Source: Saccharopolyspora ipomoeae (GTDB lineage: Bacteria > Actinomycetota > Actinomycetes > Mycobacteriales > Pseudonocardiaceae). Taken from it: a stretch of 64,000 nucleotides of DNA. The stretch spans positions 1 through 64,000 of the forward strand of contig NZ_JASAOF010000024.1 in the NCBI RefSeq assembly GCF_029952525.1, read 5' to 3'. Below, in pieces: positions 24,644 to 35,015 of the stretch. Positions within the stretch are counted from its first letter, which is position 1. Each line of letters begins with the position of its first letter. The notes under the pieces are model-generated. The model was not told the origin of the DNA, made no database searches, and saw nothing but the letters and a program-made list of their open reading frames with translations. A program made the position numbers and the translations under genes.

Positions 24644-25882
24644 TCAGCGTCCCGGAATCAGAGAACGGCTCGTGAATTCCGGGGAATTCACCGGGCGTCG
24701 GCCGAAACGGGCGCAGGCGATGGCCGCGCACACGAGGAATCCGATCCCGATCAGCGTGTAGGCGTTGCCCACGATCTGCTGCGAGAAAGTCCAGTCGAGT
24801 TCGCGATCGCCGGTGTTGGGCAGGTACCACTGGGGCCCGGCGAGCACGGTGATCGCCGAGATCACCACCGCGATCGTCATCCCGTACCAGCGGTTGCGCA
24901 GCGACATCACGAACACCAGCGCCAGCGCCGGGCCCGCCCACACCCAGTGGTGCGACCAGGAGATCGGTGAGACGAGCAGCACCCACACCGCGTTGATCAT
25001 CAGCGCCAGCGGCACGTCGCGGACGCTCAGCGCGTAGCGGATGCCCATGATCGCCAGGACCAGCAGCAGCAGCGACCCGCCGATCCACAGCGAGTTCAGC
25101 GCGAAGCCGGTCAGCTCCTGCTTGGCCAGCAGGCTGCGCAGCGTCAGGTTGCCGGCGTAGACGGTGCCGAAGGAGTCGCCGGTGGACAGCATCTTGTCCA
25201 GCCACCAGTCCGCCGAGTCGCGCGGTGCGGCCAGGAATCCGACGAACACGGTGGTGGCGAAGGTGACGCCGGTGATGGACATCGCCCGGTAGTCCTTGCG
25301 CAGCAGGAACAGCAGCAGGAAGCCCAGCGGGGTCAGCTTGATCGCGGCGGCGATGCCGACGAGCATCCCGCGCGGCCAGCGGGTGCGCGGCAGCAGGCAG
25401 TCGGCTGCGACCAGGCCCATCAGCACCAGGTTGATCTGCCCGTAGTTGAGGGTCTCCCGCGAGGGTTCGATGATCGTCAGCCACGGCAGCAGCAGCGCGG
25501 TCGCCACCGCCACCCGGCCCGCGTGCGGCGCGAGGTGGCGCGAGGAGCGGGCCAGCGAGTAGGCGGTCACCAGGATCGCCAGGTGCGAGCACAGCGCGAC
25601 CACCACGACGGCGGCCGTCTCGGACAGCCAGGTCAGCGGGATGAACAGCAGCGCGGCGAACGGCGGGTAGATGAACGGCAACGTCGCGGAATCCGGCGTC
25701 TCGGGGGTCAGATCGTCGCCGTAGACCTGGTAACCGTTGAGCCACGCGCGCGCACCAAGGCGGTAAATCTCGGTGTCCATGTACCCGCGGGTGTCGATCC
25801 AGTGCACGAACCAGACCGCCAGCACCTCGAGCACGATCGCCGCGATCAGCACGTGACGCCCGTCACGGGCGCGTGTCGGCAC
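24644..25882 (-). CDS. GT87-family (DUF2029) polyprenyl-phosphate mannosyltransferase
   Basis: The 412-residue polytopic protein has roughly ten hydrophobic segments and the GT-C pattern of DUF2029/PimE-like enzymes: DTEIYRLGARAWLNGYQVY near 36 with the acidic pair on the first outer loop, FIYPPFAALLF near 70 and ISWSHHWVW near 300. These enzymes transfer mannose from polyprenyl-phosphate-mannose to lipoglycans or wall polymers outside the membrane. The start is GTG 25882. It is divergent from glf, which suggests a cell-wall or lipomannan role. The acceptor is unknown. Confidence 0.85.
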   Translation of the reverse strand: MPTRARDGRHVLIAAIVLEVLAVWFVHWIDTRGYMDTEIYRLGARAWLNGYQVYGDDLTPETPDSATLPFIYPPFAALLFIPLTWLSETAAVVVVALCSHLAILVTAYSLARSSRHLAPHAGRVAVATALLLPWLTIIEPSRETLNYGQINLVLMGLVAADCLLPRTRWPRGMLVGIAAAIKLTPLGFLLLFLLRKDYRAMSITGVTFATTVFVGFLAAPRDSADWWLDKMLSTGDSFGTVYAGNLTLRSLLAKQELTGFALNSLWIGGSLLLLVLAIMGIRYALSVRDVPLALMINAVWVLLVSPISWSHHWVWAGPALALVFVMSLRNRWYGMTIAVVISAITVLAGPQWYLPNTGDRELDWTFSQQIVGNAYTLIGIGFLVCAAIACARFGRRPVNSPEFTSRSLIPGR

Positions 25883-27374
<1,492 letters not shown>

Positions 27375-27375
27375 C

Positions 27376-29331
27376 GTGACCGACCGGACCCCCCGAGAGC
27401 CCAACGCCGCTGGTGAGAGCAAGCTCAGCGACGTCACTTCGGTGCGCGCCGGGACCTCGGACGTGGCACCCGAGCAGGTGCTGCAGCGGATCGTGTTCCC
27501 GCGCGGCGAGGACCCGCTGGACGTGCGTCCGCTCTACATCGACGAGCCCGAGGCGCTGGCCAGCACCGTCACCGTGGTGTCCCGCCGGCACCTGCGCGTC
27601 CCCGCGCACAGCAAGATCTCCCTCGCGTCCTACTTCAACGCCTTCCCGGCCAGCTACTGGAAGCGTTGGACCAAGATCGAGGAGACGGTGCTGCGGCTGC
27701 GGGTCAGGGGGTCCGGTCGGCTCGACGTCTACCGCTCGAAGGCCAACGGCGACAGCGTCCACCTGCAGGGCACGCCCGTCTCCAGCGAGGACTGGACCTC
27801 GTTGGAGTTCAAGGTGTCGCTGCAGCCGTTCGAGGACGGCGGCTGGATCTGGTTCGACCTGTTCACCAACGACGCCGAGCTGGAGATCAGCGACGGCGCG
27901 TGGACGACCGAGCAGCCGATGCCGCACCAGCAGGTCGTGGTCGGCACCACCACCATCCGGCCCTCGGAGTGCATCGAGGCGCTGAAGACCCTCGGGGAGG
28001 ACCCGCAGGTCATGGCGGTGGTCGAGCGCGTGATCGTCGCCGACCAGGGCCCGCAGAAGATCCACGAGGTGGAGGGCTTCGACGAGGCCGCCAAGGCCAT
28101 CGGCGACAAGCTGCACGTCATCGAGCAGGACAACCTCGGCGGCTCCGGCGGGTTCGGCCGGGTCATGTACGAGGGCATCCACAACTCCGACGCCGCCCAG
28201 GTGATGGTCATCGACGATGACATCGCCCTGGAGCCGGACGGCGTGCTGCGGGCCAACGCCTTCGCCCGCGCCGCCACGCAGCCGGTCATCGTCGGTGGTC
28301 AGATGCTGAACCTGCAGGCGCGCTCGCGGCTGCACACGATGGGCGAGGTCGTCGACCTCGGCCAGGGCATCTGGCGGGCCGCGCCGGGCGCGGTCACCGA
28401 CCACGACTTCGCCAAGAAGCCGCTGCGCAAGACCAAGAAGCTGCACCAGCGCATCCACTCCACCTACAACGGCTGGTGGATGTGCCTGTTCCCGCGCGAG
28501 ATCATCGAGCGCACCGGGTTGCCGCTGCCGCTGTTCATCAAGCACGACGACTCGGAGTACTCGCTGCGCGCGGGCGGCCACGGCTACCCGACGGTGACGC
28601 TGCCGGGTGCGGCCATCTGGCACATGCCGTGGACCGACAAGAACGACGCCACGGACTGGACCGCCTACTTCCACACCCGCAACCGGCTGATCCTGGCCGC
28701 GCTGCACAGCCCGGAAGAGGTCAAGAACAACATCGTCAAGCAGGGCCTCAAGCTCACGCTGCGGCACCTGCTGTCGATGGAGTACTCCACGGTCGCCGTG
28801 CAGCAGAAGGCCATCGAGGACTTCCTGAAGGGCCCGTCGGGCCTGTTCGACAGCCTGCGCTCGGCGCTGCCCGAGGTCCGCGAGCTGCGCAAGGACTACG
28901 ACGACGCCAAGACGCTGCCCTCGGCGCGGGAGTTCCCGCCGCCGAGCGCGGACCCGATCATGGCCGAGGGCCTGCTCAACCCGCCGGTGAACCCGGCGGT
29001 GATCGCGGCCCGCGCTTCCAAGGCGCTGCTGCACAACCTCAAGGAGCCCGCGCACGACGCGACGGACCGGCCGCAGCTCAACGTTCCGGCCGCCGCCGCC
29101 CGCTGGTTCCTGCTGGGCAACCTCGACAGCGCCACGGTGTCCAACGCCGACGGCAGCGGGGTGGCGTTCCGGCGCCGCGACCCGGAGACCTTCCGCAAGC
29201 TGGGCCTGGAGGCGCTGGCCAACTACAAGCGGCTGGGCCAGGAGTGGGCGCGACTGCGCGAGGAGTACCGGGCGGCGCTGCCCGAGCTGACCAGCGCGGA
29301 GTCCTGGAAGCAAGTCTTTGATCCCCGATGA
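27376..29331 (+). CDS. glfT2: Galactofuranosyltransferase GlfT2
   Basis: The 651-residue GT2 enzyme is the bifunctional polymerase that adds alternating beta-(1,5) and beta-(1,6) galactofuranose to lipid-linked galactan on the inner face of the membrane. An N-terminal beta-barrel (about 1-190) precedes the GT-A domain with the metal-binding DDD at 280-282 (VIDDDIALEPDG), the catalytic acid region KHDDSEYSLRAGG near 395 and WHMPW near 415. The length matches the mycobacterial enzyme. The GTG start is one base after the glf stop. Confidence 0.97.
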   Translation: MTDRTPREPNAAGESKLSDVTSVRAGTSDVAPEQVLQRIVFPRGEDPLDVRPLYIDEPEALASTVTVVSRRHLRVPAHSKISLASYFNAFPASYWKRWTKIEETVLRLRVRGSGRLDVYRSKANGDSVHLQGTPVSSEDWTSLEFKVSLQPFEDGGWIWFDLFTNDAELEISDGAWTTEQPMPHQQVVVGTTTIRPSECIEALKTLGEDPQVMAVVERVIVADQGPQKIHEVEGFDEAAKAIGDKLHVIEQDNLGGSGGFGRVMYEGIHNSDAAQVMVIDDDIALEPDGVLRANAFARAATQPVIVGGQMLNLQARSRLHTMGEVVDLGQGIWRAAPGAVTDHDFAKKPLRKTKKLHQRIHSTYNGWWMCLFPREIIERTGLPLPLFIKHDDSEYSLRAGGHGYPTVTLPGAAIWHMPWTDKNDATDWTAYFHTRNRLILAALHSPEEVKNNIVKQGLKLTLRHLLSMEYSTVAVQQKAIEDFLKGPSGLFDSLRSALPEVRELRKDYDDAKTLPSAREFPPPSADPIMAEGLLNPPVNPAVIAARASKALLHNLKEPAHDATDRPQLNVPAAAARWFLLGNLDSATVSNADGSGVAFRRRDPETFRKLGLEALANYKRLGQEWARLREEYRAALPELTSAESWKQVFDPR

Positions 29332-29353
29332 CGCCGACCTTCCCGGAGACGAA

Positions 29354-29926
29354 GTGGCAGAGCTGACTACGTTGATCGGCCCCGACGACGTGACCGACCT
29401 CAAGCAGGACGAGCAGGTCACGGCCGAGACCGTCGCGCTGCGCAAGGTGCAGGGCGCGCTGGCCAAGCCCGCGGTCGTCAAGACGGCGCACGCGATGTCG
29501 CTGTTCGGCGAGCACGCGGCGGGCTGGCTGGCCATCGGTGCCGTCGGTGCGCTGGCCGATCGCAAGCGCCGCGGTGAGTGGGTCACCGCCGCTGCCGGGG
29601 TCGCCGCCGCGCACGCGGCGTCGATCGCGGTCAAGCGGGTGGTCCGCCGCCCGCGCCCGAAAGACCCCGAGATCCAGGTGCTGGTCGGTACGCCGAGCCA
29701 GCTGAGCTTCCCGTCCTCGCACGCGACGTCCACGACGGCCGCCGCGGTGCTCTACGGCGGGTTGACCGGCAAGAAGCTGACCCCGGCCCTCGTGCCGCCG
29801 ATGATGGTCAGCCGTCTTGTCCTGGGGGTTCATTACCCGAGCGATGTGGTCGCCGGTTCGGTGCTCGGCGGTGCCGTGGCACTGGCCACCCGGCGATTCA
29901 TGAGACGGCGGAGGAACCGTGCCTGA
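29354..29926 (+). CDS. PAP2-family decaprenylphosphoryl-phosphoribose phosphatase
   Basis: The 190-residue membrane protein has the three PAP2 motifs: KRVVRRPRP near 92, PSSHATS near 116 and SRLVLGVHYPSDVVAG near 152. Its place between glfT2 and ubiA, as for Rv3807c, indicates that it removes the 5-phosphate from decaprenylphosphoryl-5-phosphoribose in arabinose donor synthesis. I chose GTG 29354, which has GGAG five bases upstream; a TTG at 29318 would overlap glfT2. Its last codons carry the GGAGGA ribosome site of ubiA. Confidence 0.87.
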   Translation: MAELTTLIGPDDVTDLKQDEQVTAETVALRKVQGALAKPAVVKTAHAMSLFGEHAAGWLAIGAVGALADRKRRGEWVTAAAGVAAAHAASIAVKRVVRRPRPKDPEIQVLVGTPSQLSFPSSHATSTTAAAVLYGGLTGKKLTPALVPPMMVSRLVLGVHYPSDVVAGSVLGGAVALATRRFMRRRRNRA

Positions 29927-31025
29927 CAACAAGCAAGCTTCGGCCGACGTGGCCGAGACGCCTGATGCCGAGAAGGCTCCCGATGCCGAGGAGGCGACCG
30001 ACGCCAGGAAGGCTGAGGTGGAGTCTGACGCGGAAGGCACCATCGGCGCCGAGTTCGGCGACGAGGTGCTGGAGTCCGAGCCGGCCAAGACCGACGACGA
30101 CAAGGACAAGTCGTCGGACGCCTACCACGCGAAGGTGACCGCCAAGGCGGGCACGCCCGCGGGTCTGGTGACCGGTCTGATCAAGGAGCTTCGCCCGAAG
30201 CAGTGGGTGAAGAACGTCCTGGTGCTGGCCGTGCCGTTCGCGGCGGGCGAGATCCTGGACCCGGCCATCCTGCTCGACGCGGTGGTCGCGTTCGTGGTGT
30301 TCTCGATGGCCGCGTCGGGCATCTACTTCGTCAACGACGCGATCGACGTCGAGGCGGACCGGCAGCACCCGACCAAGCGCAACCGGCCGATCGCGGCCGG
30401 GCTGATCCCGGTGCCGATCGCCTACGTGGTGTGCGTGCTGCTGCTGGGCGGCTCGCTGGTGATCTCGGCTCTGACGAGCATGCAGCTGCTGGCCGTGATG
30501 GCGCTCTACATCGCGGTGCAGCTGGGCTACTGCTTCGGACTCAAGCACCAGCCGGTGATCGACCTGTGCATCGTGGCCTCCGGGTTCCTGCTGCGCGCCA
30601 TCGCCGGTGGTGCGGCGGCGAACCTGGTGATCACCCAGTGGTTCTACCTGATCGTGGCGTTCGGCTCGCTGTTCATGGTGGCGGGCAAGCGCTACGCCGA
30701 GGTGAAGCTGGCGGCCGAGACCGGCGCGAAGATCCGCAAGTCGCTGAAGGCGTACTCGCCGTCGTACCTGCGGTTCGTGTGGGCGATCGCGGCCGCGATC
30801 ACGATCATGACCTACTCGCTGTGGGCCTACGACATCCGCGAGTTCGAGATGTCGCGCTGGGGCCTGATCTCCATCGTCCCGATGGTGATCGCGATCCTGC
30901 GGTACGCGGTTGACATCGACAAGGGTGTCGCCGGTGAGCCGGAGGAAGTGGTCCTCAAGGACAAGGTCCTGATGGTGCTCGGCGCGATCCTCGCCGGCTG
31001 CCTGTTCCTGGCGTTCTACCTCTGA
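29919..31025 (+). CDS. ubiA: Decaprenyl-phosphate phosphoribosyltransferase (UbiA family)
   Basis: The 368-residue enzyme transfers phosphoribose from PRPP to decaprenyl phosphate, the first committed step toward the arabinose donor. Motifs are RPKQWVKNVLV near 91, NDAIDVEADRQHPTKRNRPI near 140 (the first Asp-rich motif) and GKRYAEVKLA near 262, with about nine membrane helices. An acidic extension of some 66 residues, built of DAEKAPDAEEATDA-like stretches, precedes the family start; GGAGGA four bases before GTG 29919 supports this long form. It overlaps the PAP2 gene and ends at a strong terminator. Confidence 0.95.
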   Translation: MPDNKQASADVAETPDAEKAPDAEEATDARKAEVESDAEGTIGAEFGDEVLESEPAKTDDDKDKSSDAYHAKVTAKAGTPAGLVTGLIKELRPKQWVKNVLVLAVPFAAGEILDPAILLDAVVAFVVFSMAASGIYFVNDAIDVEADRQHPTKRNRPIAAGLIPVPIAYVVCVLLLGGSLVISALTSMQLLAVMALYIAVQLGYCFGLKHQPVIDLCIVASGFLLRAIAGGAAANLVITQWFYLIVAFGSLFMVAGKRYAEVKLAAETGAKIRKSLKAYSPSYLRFVWAIAAAITIMTYSLWAYDIREFEMSRWGLISIVPMVIAILRYAVDIDKGVAGEPEEVVLKDKVLMVLGAILAGCLFLAFYL

Positions 31026-31036
31026 GCAACGCTTCT

Positions 31037-31076
31037 CGGCGAAGCCCCCGGCCCCTGGTGGCCGGGGGCTTCGCCG
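31037..31076. terminator. Terminator after ubiA
   Basis: A perfect 17-bp stem (31037-31053 with 31060-31076) with a six-base loop starts 12 bases after the ubiA stop and is followed by TTCTG. Confidence 0.9.
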
Positions 31077-31089
31077 TTCTGCACGGTTT

Positions 31090-31118
31090 GTTCATCGACG
31101 ATCATCGGCCCGTTCACC
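31090..31118 (+). promoter_or_regulatory. Candidate PHO box upstream of phoD
   Basis: GTTCATC at 31090 and GTTCACC at 31112 are 22 bases apart, two steps of the 11-bp direct-repeat unit GTTCACC-N4 bound by PhoP in Streptomyces. Between them GATCATC at 31100 is a weaker unit, one base out of phase. phoD is a known PhoP target in other actinomycetes, so phosphate control is a reasonable inference. Confidence 0.5.
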
Positions 31119-31169
31119 CCGCGCGGTGAGAGTGGACGGCGTTCCCGAATCGATGGAGGACCTGCTGTC

Positions 31170-32738
31170 ATGGACGTTTCGAAGCTCTCGCGGCGGCACG
31201 TGCTGCTGGGCGGTGCCGCGGGTGCCGCGGCGCTGACCGTGGCCGGCGCCCCGTCGGCGTTGTCGTTGCCGGGTGCCGGTGCGGTCCGACGCGCCGGGGT
31301 GTTCAGCGTGGGCGTGGCCTCGGGCGACCCGCTGCCCGACGGGTTCGTGCTGTGGACGCGGTTGGCGGCCGACCCGCTGGCGGAGGACGGCATGGGCGGC
31401 ATGCCGAACAAGGCGATCCCGGTGGAGTGGGAGCTCGCCGAGGACGAGAACTTCACCCGCGTGGTCCGCCGCGGCGAGGCCCAGGCCGCGCCCGAGCTGG
31501 GGCACAGCGTTCACGTGGAGCTGGAGGGCCTGCGCCCGGGCCGGGACTACTTCTACCGCTTCCGCGCCGAGGGCGAGGTCTCGCCGGCCGGACGCACCCG
31601 CACGGCTCCGCTGCCGGGCACGATGGGCGAGCTGCACATGGCTTTCGCCTCCTGCGCCCAGTACGAGCACGGCTACTTCACCGCGTACCGGCACCTGGGC
31701 GACGAGCGCCCGGACCTGGTCCTGCACCTGGGCGACTACCAGTACGAGTACCAGGCGGGCGACTACGAGATCCCGGGCGGCAACATCCGCGATCACGCCG
31801 GGCCGGAGACCGAGACGCTGGCCAACTACCGGCAGCGGCACGCCCAGTACAAGACGGACGCCGACCTGCAGCACGCGCACGCCGCGGCCCCGTGGGTGGT
31901 CGTCTGGGACGACCACGAGCTGGACAACAACTGGGCGGACGAGGTCTACGAGCACCCCGACGAGCCGCAGCCGAACTTCCTGGAGCGCCGCAAGGCCGCG
32001 TTCCAGGCGTACTACGAGAACATGCCGCTGCGCCGCGCCCAGGTCCCGCAGGGCATCGACCTGCGGTTGTTCCGGCGGATCGAGTGGGGTTCGCTGGCGA
32101 CGTTCCACATGCTCGACACCCGCCAGTACCGCGACGACCAGGTCGGCAACGACGAGTTCCCGACGCAGGACCCGGCGCGCCTGGACCCGAAGCGCAGCCT
32201 CACGGGCGCGGAGCAGGAGCGCTGGCTGCTGCAGGGCCTGCGCTCGTCGCGAGCTCGGTGGGACGTCCTCGGCCAGCAGGTCATGTTCGCCGAGATCGAC
32301 TACCTGAACGGCGACGAGAAGGCGTACAACCCGGACGCCTGGGACGGCTACGTCGGTTCCCGGAAGCGGGTGATCGAGGGCTGGAAGCAGGCGGGCACCC
32401 GGAACCCGGTGGTGCTCACCGGAGATGTGCACACCCACTGGGCCAACGAGATCCACGACGGCGAGAACGTGGTCGCCACCGAGCTCACCGCGACCTCGAT
32501 CACCAGCGGCGGCGACGGCTCAGCGGAGCTCACGGACAAGGAGAAGGCCTACTTGGCGGAGAACCCCCACGTGAAGCTCTACAGCAACCAGCGCGGCTAC
32601 ATCTCCACCAAGATCACGGAGGAGAAGGTGGAAGCCACCTACAAGGTCCTCCCGCACGTCTCCAAGCCGGGCGCCGAGGCGGAAGACCTGGCCACCTTCA
32701 CGATCCAGGACGGAACCCCAGGCCTGAACCCCACCTGA
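31170..32738 (+). CDS. phoD: PhoD-family alkaline phosphatase/phosphodiesterase, Tat-exported
   Basis: The 522-residue precursor has a twin-arginine signal (SRRHVLLGGAAGAAAL near 7) and an N-terminal beta domain (FSVGVASGDPLPDGFVLWTR). Metal-site motifs of PhoD are HLGDYQYEYQ near 187, WDDHELDNNW near 249 and VVLTGDVHTHW near 412. The enzyme uses calcium and iron to release phosphate from mono- and diesters, including teichoic acids, outside the cell. The ATG at 31170 has GGAGGA upstream. A candidate PHO box lies at 31090. Composite repeat copy 1 begins about 20 bases after the stop. Confidence 0.94.
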   Translation: MDVSKLSRRHVLLGGAAGAAALTVAGAPSALSLPGAGAVRRAGVFSVGVASGDPLPDGFVLWTRLAADPLAEDGMGGMPNKAIPVEWELAEDENFTRVVRRGEAQAAPELGHSVHVELEGLRPGRDYFYRFRAEGEVSPAGRTRTAPLPGTMGELHMAFASCAQYEHGYFTAYRHLGDERPDLVLHLGDYQYEYQAGDYEIPGGNIRDHAGPETETLANYRQRHAQYKTDADLQHAHAAAPWVVVWDDHELDNNWADEVYEHPDEPQPNFLERRKAAFQAYYENMPLRRAQVPQGIDLRLFRRIEWGSLATFHMLDTRQYRDDQVGNDEFPTQDPARLDPKRSLTGAEQERWLLQGLRSSRARWDVLGQQVMFAEIDYLNGDEKAYNPDAWDGYVGSRKRVIEGWKQAGTRNPVVLTGDVHTHWANEIHDGENVVATELTATSITSGGDGSAELTDKEKAYLAENPHVKLYSNQRGYISTKITEEKVEATYKVLPHVSKPGAEAEDLATFTIQDGTPGLNPT

Positions 32739-32759
32739 AAGCCTGAAAACCCCTCACTC

Positions 32760-33066
32760 CCAACACGTTCCGCAACGAACGCGACCTAAGCGACCCAAGC
32801 CTTGGTAGAAGTGACCCACGACGAATACGTTTCGAAAGGGGCGCGACCAAGACGACCCAAGCTTTGGCAGACGCGACCCACTGCGGATACGTTTCGCAAG
32901 GCAGGGGAAATTTCGTCCGAAATTGGCACCCTCCACAACGCAAGAAAACCACGAAAAAAGCCAATTTCGGACGAAATTGCCCCTCAGCGCCCACCCAAAG
33001 CACCCCGCGAAGCGCCCCAAGAGACCCCGAGGGGTGGGACAGTTTTCATGAAAACTTCCCCACCCC
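32760..33066 (-). repeat. Composite intergenic repeat element, copy 1 (full, inverted)
   Basis: Read on the minus strand, this has in order: the TTTTCATGAAAA palindrome (33041-33056), a GC-rich stretch with GGGGCGCTTCGCGGGGT, a large hairpin with arms 32960-32978 and 32909-32927, then two units starting TTGCGAAACGTATCCG and TTTCGAAACGTATTCG spaced 61 bases. The same order and much of the sequence recur in copies 2 and 3. It begins just after the phoD stop. No reading frame is conserved among copies. Confidence 0.9.
33041..33056. repeat. AGTTTTCATGAAAACT palindrome of copy 1
   Basis: A 16-bp perfect palindrome flanked by GGGGTGGGAC and TCCCCACCCC, which extend the pairing with mismatches. It faces the copy 2 palindrome 113 bases away. 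Confidence 0.9.
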
Positions 33067-33135
33067 ACCCGCAAGACGAAACCCCAAAACCCCAGATCAA
33101 CCACGTAGAAGACCTCAAGATCCACCCACCGAGAG

Positions 33136-33352
33136 ACTCCCGTGGGGTGGGACAGTTTTCATGAAAACTTCCCCACCCCACGGGGTTCTTCAGGATCGCT
33201 TCGCGGGGTCGAGCTGCTTGCGTGCGGAGTGGCAATTTCTCCTGAAATTGGCTTCGTCTTGGGGTTCCCTCGCGTTGTGGGGTCTGCCAATTTCAGGAGA
33301 AATTCCCACTGCCTTTCGAAACGTATCCGTAGTGGGTTTCTTTTACTGAAGT
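33136..33352 (+). repeat. Composite intergenic repeat element, copy 2 (truncated)
   Basis: On the plus strand this has the TTTTCATGAAAA palindrome (33154-33169), GGGGTTCTTC, ATCGCTTCGCGGGGTC, the large hairpin (arms 33234-33252 and 33286-33304), then CCTTTCGAAACGTATCCGTAGTGGGT, where it stops after one tandem unit. It runs into the last codons of the FAD oxidoreductase gene, whose stop is at 33343. Confidence 0.9.
33154..33169. repeat. AGTTTTCATGAAAACT palindrome of copy 2
   Basis: A 16-bp perfect palindrome within a longer imperfect one (CGTGGGGTGGGAC to TCCCCACCCCACG). It is the inverted partner of the one at 33041. Confidence 0.9.
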
Positions 33353-34620
33353 TCGGGTTCTCTGAGGCCCAGGCGTTCTGTCACCTCGTGCGCCATCGCG
33401 ATCGCGTACGACTGACCCCGGTCCTGGGGGTAGATCTGGGACATCGTGGCCAGGGTGACCCCGGGCAGGTGCGTGGTGTGCGGGGGGATCAGGGACCGGT
33501 AGGTCGGAGTCACGATGGGCTGGGCGAAACCGGCCTTGGAGAAGTGCCAGTTCCGGATCCAGGAGCGGTCGAAGTCGGGGTTGAGCCGTTTCAGCCAGGG
33601 CACGTACTGGTCGAGCAGGTCCGCCGGGTCGGTGGTGAACCGCCAGTCGTCGCGCGGCACGTAGTTGCCGACGTAGACGACGTGGTTCCCCCCGTACTCC
33701 TGCCGGTCGACCATGTTGGTGTGCTCGACGACCGCCAGGAACGGGAACTCCGGGTCGTTGATGTTGAGCCAGTAGTACGGGATGACGCTGCGGTCGAGCT
33801 CCAGGACGAAGCAGGTCGCGCCGAGGTACTGGTTGCGCCAGAGCACGTCGTCGGACTCGATGTCGGCGGCCTTGGCGAACGCGGGCTGCGGAACCGTGAC
33901 GATGAGCCGGTCGAACTCGTACTCGCTCCCATCACCGGCCCTGACCAGCACTTCCTCCCCGGGCTGGGCGATCGACGACACCGGTTTGCCGAACTCGATC
34001 TTCCCGCCGCGCTCGCTCACCGCCTCGGCCAGCGCCCGGTACACCTGCTCGAAACCGCCGTGCACGTACCCGAGTTCGAACGTCCGGCAGTGGATCCGGG
34101 CCCACAGCCACGCCATCGAGATCTCCTCGGCGTGCTCGCCGAACTTCCCCTGCAGCAAGGGCTCCCAGATCTTCGAGGTCACCTTCGGCCCCGCCCACCG
34201 GCGCATCCAGTCCAACGCCCGCACCTCGTTGAACCGGGCGCCGTCGCGGATCACCTTGAGCGCGGCCGAGGACGCGCCGAACCGGAACCGGTCGATCATC
34301 GAGAACTCGGGGAACTTCAGCATCTCCACCGGCGTGCCGAAGTCGTGCAGCTTCCCGTCCAGGTAGATCCCGGTGGTGGGCTTGTGGAACCGCAGCTTGT
34401 CCCGCAGCCCGAGCTCCTCGATGAGCTCGATCATCGCGGTGTCGCTGGCGAAGCTGTGGTGGTAGAAGCGCTCCAGCGGGGTGCCGCCGACCTGGAGGGA
34501 GGCCGCGAGCCCGCCGAGTTCGTCGGAGGCTTCCAGCACCGTCACGTCGTGTCCGGCGCGCACCGCGTCGAAGGCCGCGGTCAGGCCGGTGGCGCCGGCG
34601 CCGACGATCCCCACTCTCAT
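33343..34620 (-). CDS. NAD(P)/FAD-dependent amine-oxidase-like oxidoreductase
   Basis: The 425-residue protein has the dinucleotide motif VGIVGAGATGLTAAFDAVRAG at the N terminus, an ELGGLA flavin loop near 38 and a long substrate domain, in the protoporphyrinogen-oxidase / amine-oxidase superfamily that also includes sugar-mutase-like flavoenzymes. There is no membrane segment. It ends a minus-strand unit and its ATG overlaps the gtrA stop as ATGA. The link to a polyprenyl-phosphate sugar synthase and flippase suggests it changes a lipid-linked sugar or its carrier; that is inference. Its last codons overlap composite repeat copy 2. Confidence 0.82.
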   Translation of the reverse strand: MRVGIVGAGATGLTAAFDAVRAGHDVTVLEASDELGGLAASLQVGGTPLERFYHHSFASDTAMIELIEELGLRDKLRFHKPTTGIYLDGKLHDFGTPVEMLKFPEFSMIDRFRFGASSAALKVIRDGARFNEVRALDWMRRWAGPKVTSKIWEPLLQGKFGEHAEEISMAWLWARIHCRTFELGYVHGGFEQVYRALAEAVSERGGKIEFGKPVSSIAQPGEEVLVRAGDGSEYEFDRLIVTVPQPAFAKAADIESDDVLWRNQYLGATCFVLELDRSVIPYYWLNINDPEFPFLAVVEHTNMVDRQEYGGNHVVYVGNYVPRDDWRFTTDPADLLDQYVPWLKRLNPDFDRSWIRNWHFSKAGFAQPIVTPTYRSLIPPHTTHLPGVTLATMSQIYPQDRGQSYAIAMAHEVTERLGLREPELQ

Positions 34621-35015
34621 CCGAAACTCCACCTCTTGTTGATCGTGTACTGGAACAGCAGGACGACGGGCAGGCTGGCGAGCTTGACGAGGTTGGCGTC
34701 GACGCCGAGCCCGGTCGAGAACGCCGCGAGCAGCAGGAACGTGAGCACGATCCCGGCGATTCCCACCGCGTAGAAGCGCAGGAACCGCACCAGGATCCGG
34801 TCGGTCTTGCGGAAGTTGAACACCGAGTTGAGCACGAAGTTGTTGGTGATCCCGGCGGTCGTGCTGAGCGCGTTGGCGACCTGGTGGTGCACGCCGACGT
34901 AGTTGAACAGCACCAGGAACAGCAGGTAGTCGAGCAGCACGCCGCTGCCGCCGATCACCGCGTAGAGCAGCAGTTCCCGGCTGATCAGCCGGGGGCGCGG
35001 CTCAAGCTTGGTCAT
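34617..35015 (-). CDS. GtrA-family membrane protein, copy 1
   Basis: The 132-residue protein has four predicted membrane helices (LLLYAVIGGSGVLLDYLLF, HHQVANALSTTAGITNNF, FYAVGIAGIVLTFLLL and KLASLPVVLLFQY) and the family signature NNFVLNSVFNF plus a C-terminal INKRWSFG. GtrA proteins are thought to flip or present polyprenyl-phosphate sugars across the membrane. It overlaps the upstream GT2 gene by 14 bases and the downstream FAD gene by four, so the three are coupled. Confidence 0.92.
   Translation of the reverse strand: MTKLEPRPRLISRELLLYAVIGGSGVLLDYLLFLVLFNYVGVHHQVANALSTTAGITNNFVLNSVFNFRKTDRILVRFLRFYAVGIAGIVLTFLLLAAFSTGLGVDANLVKLASLPVVLLFQYTINKRWSFG

Noticed and set aside
32760-33350. 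Short frames inside the composite repeats as peptides
   Set aside because: Frames differ between the three copies and cross hairpins; structure rather than coding is conserved.
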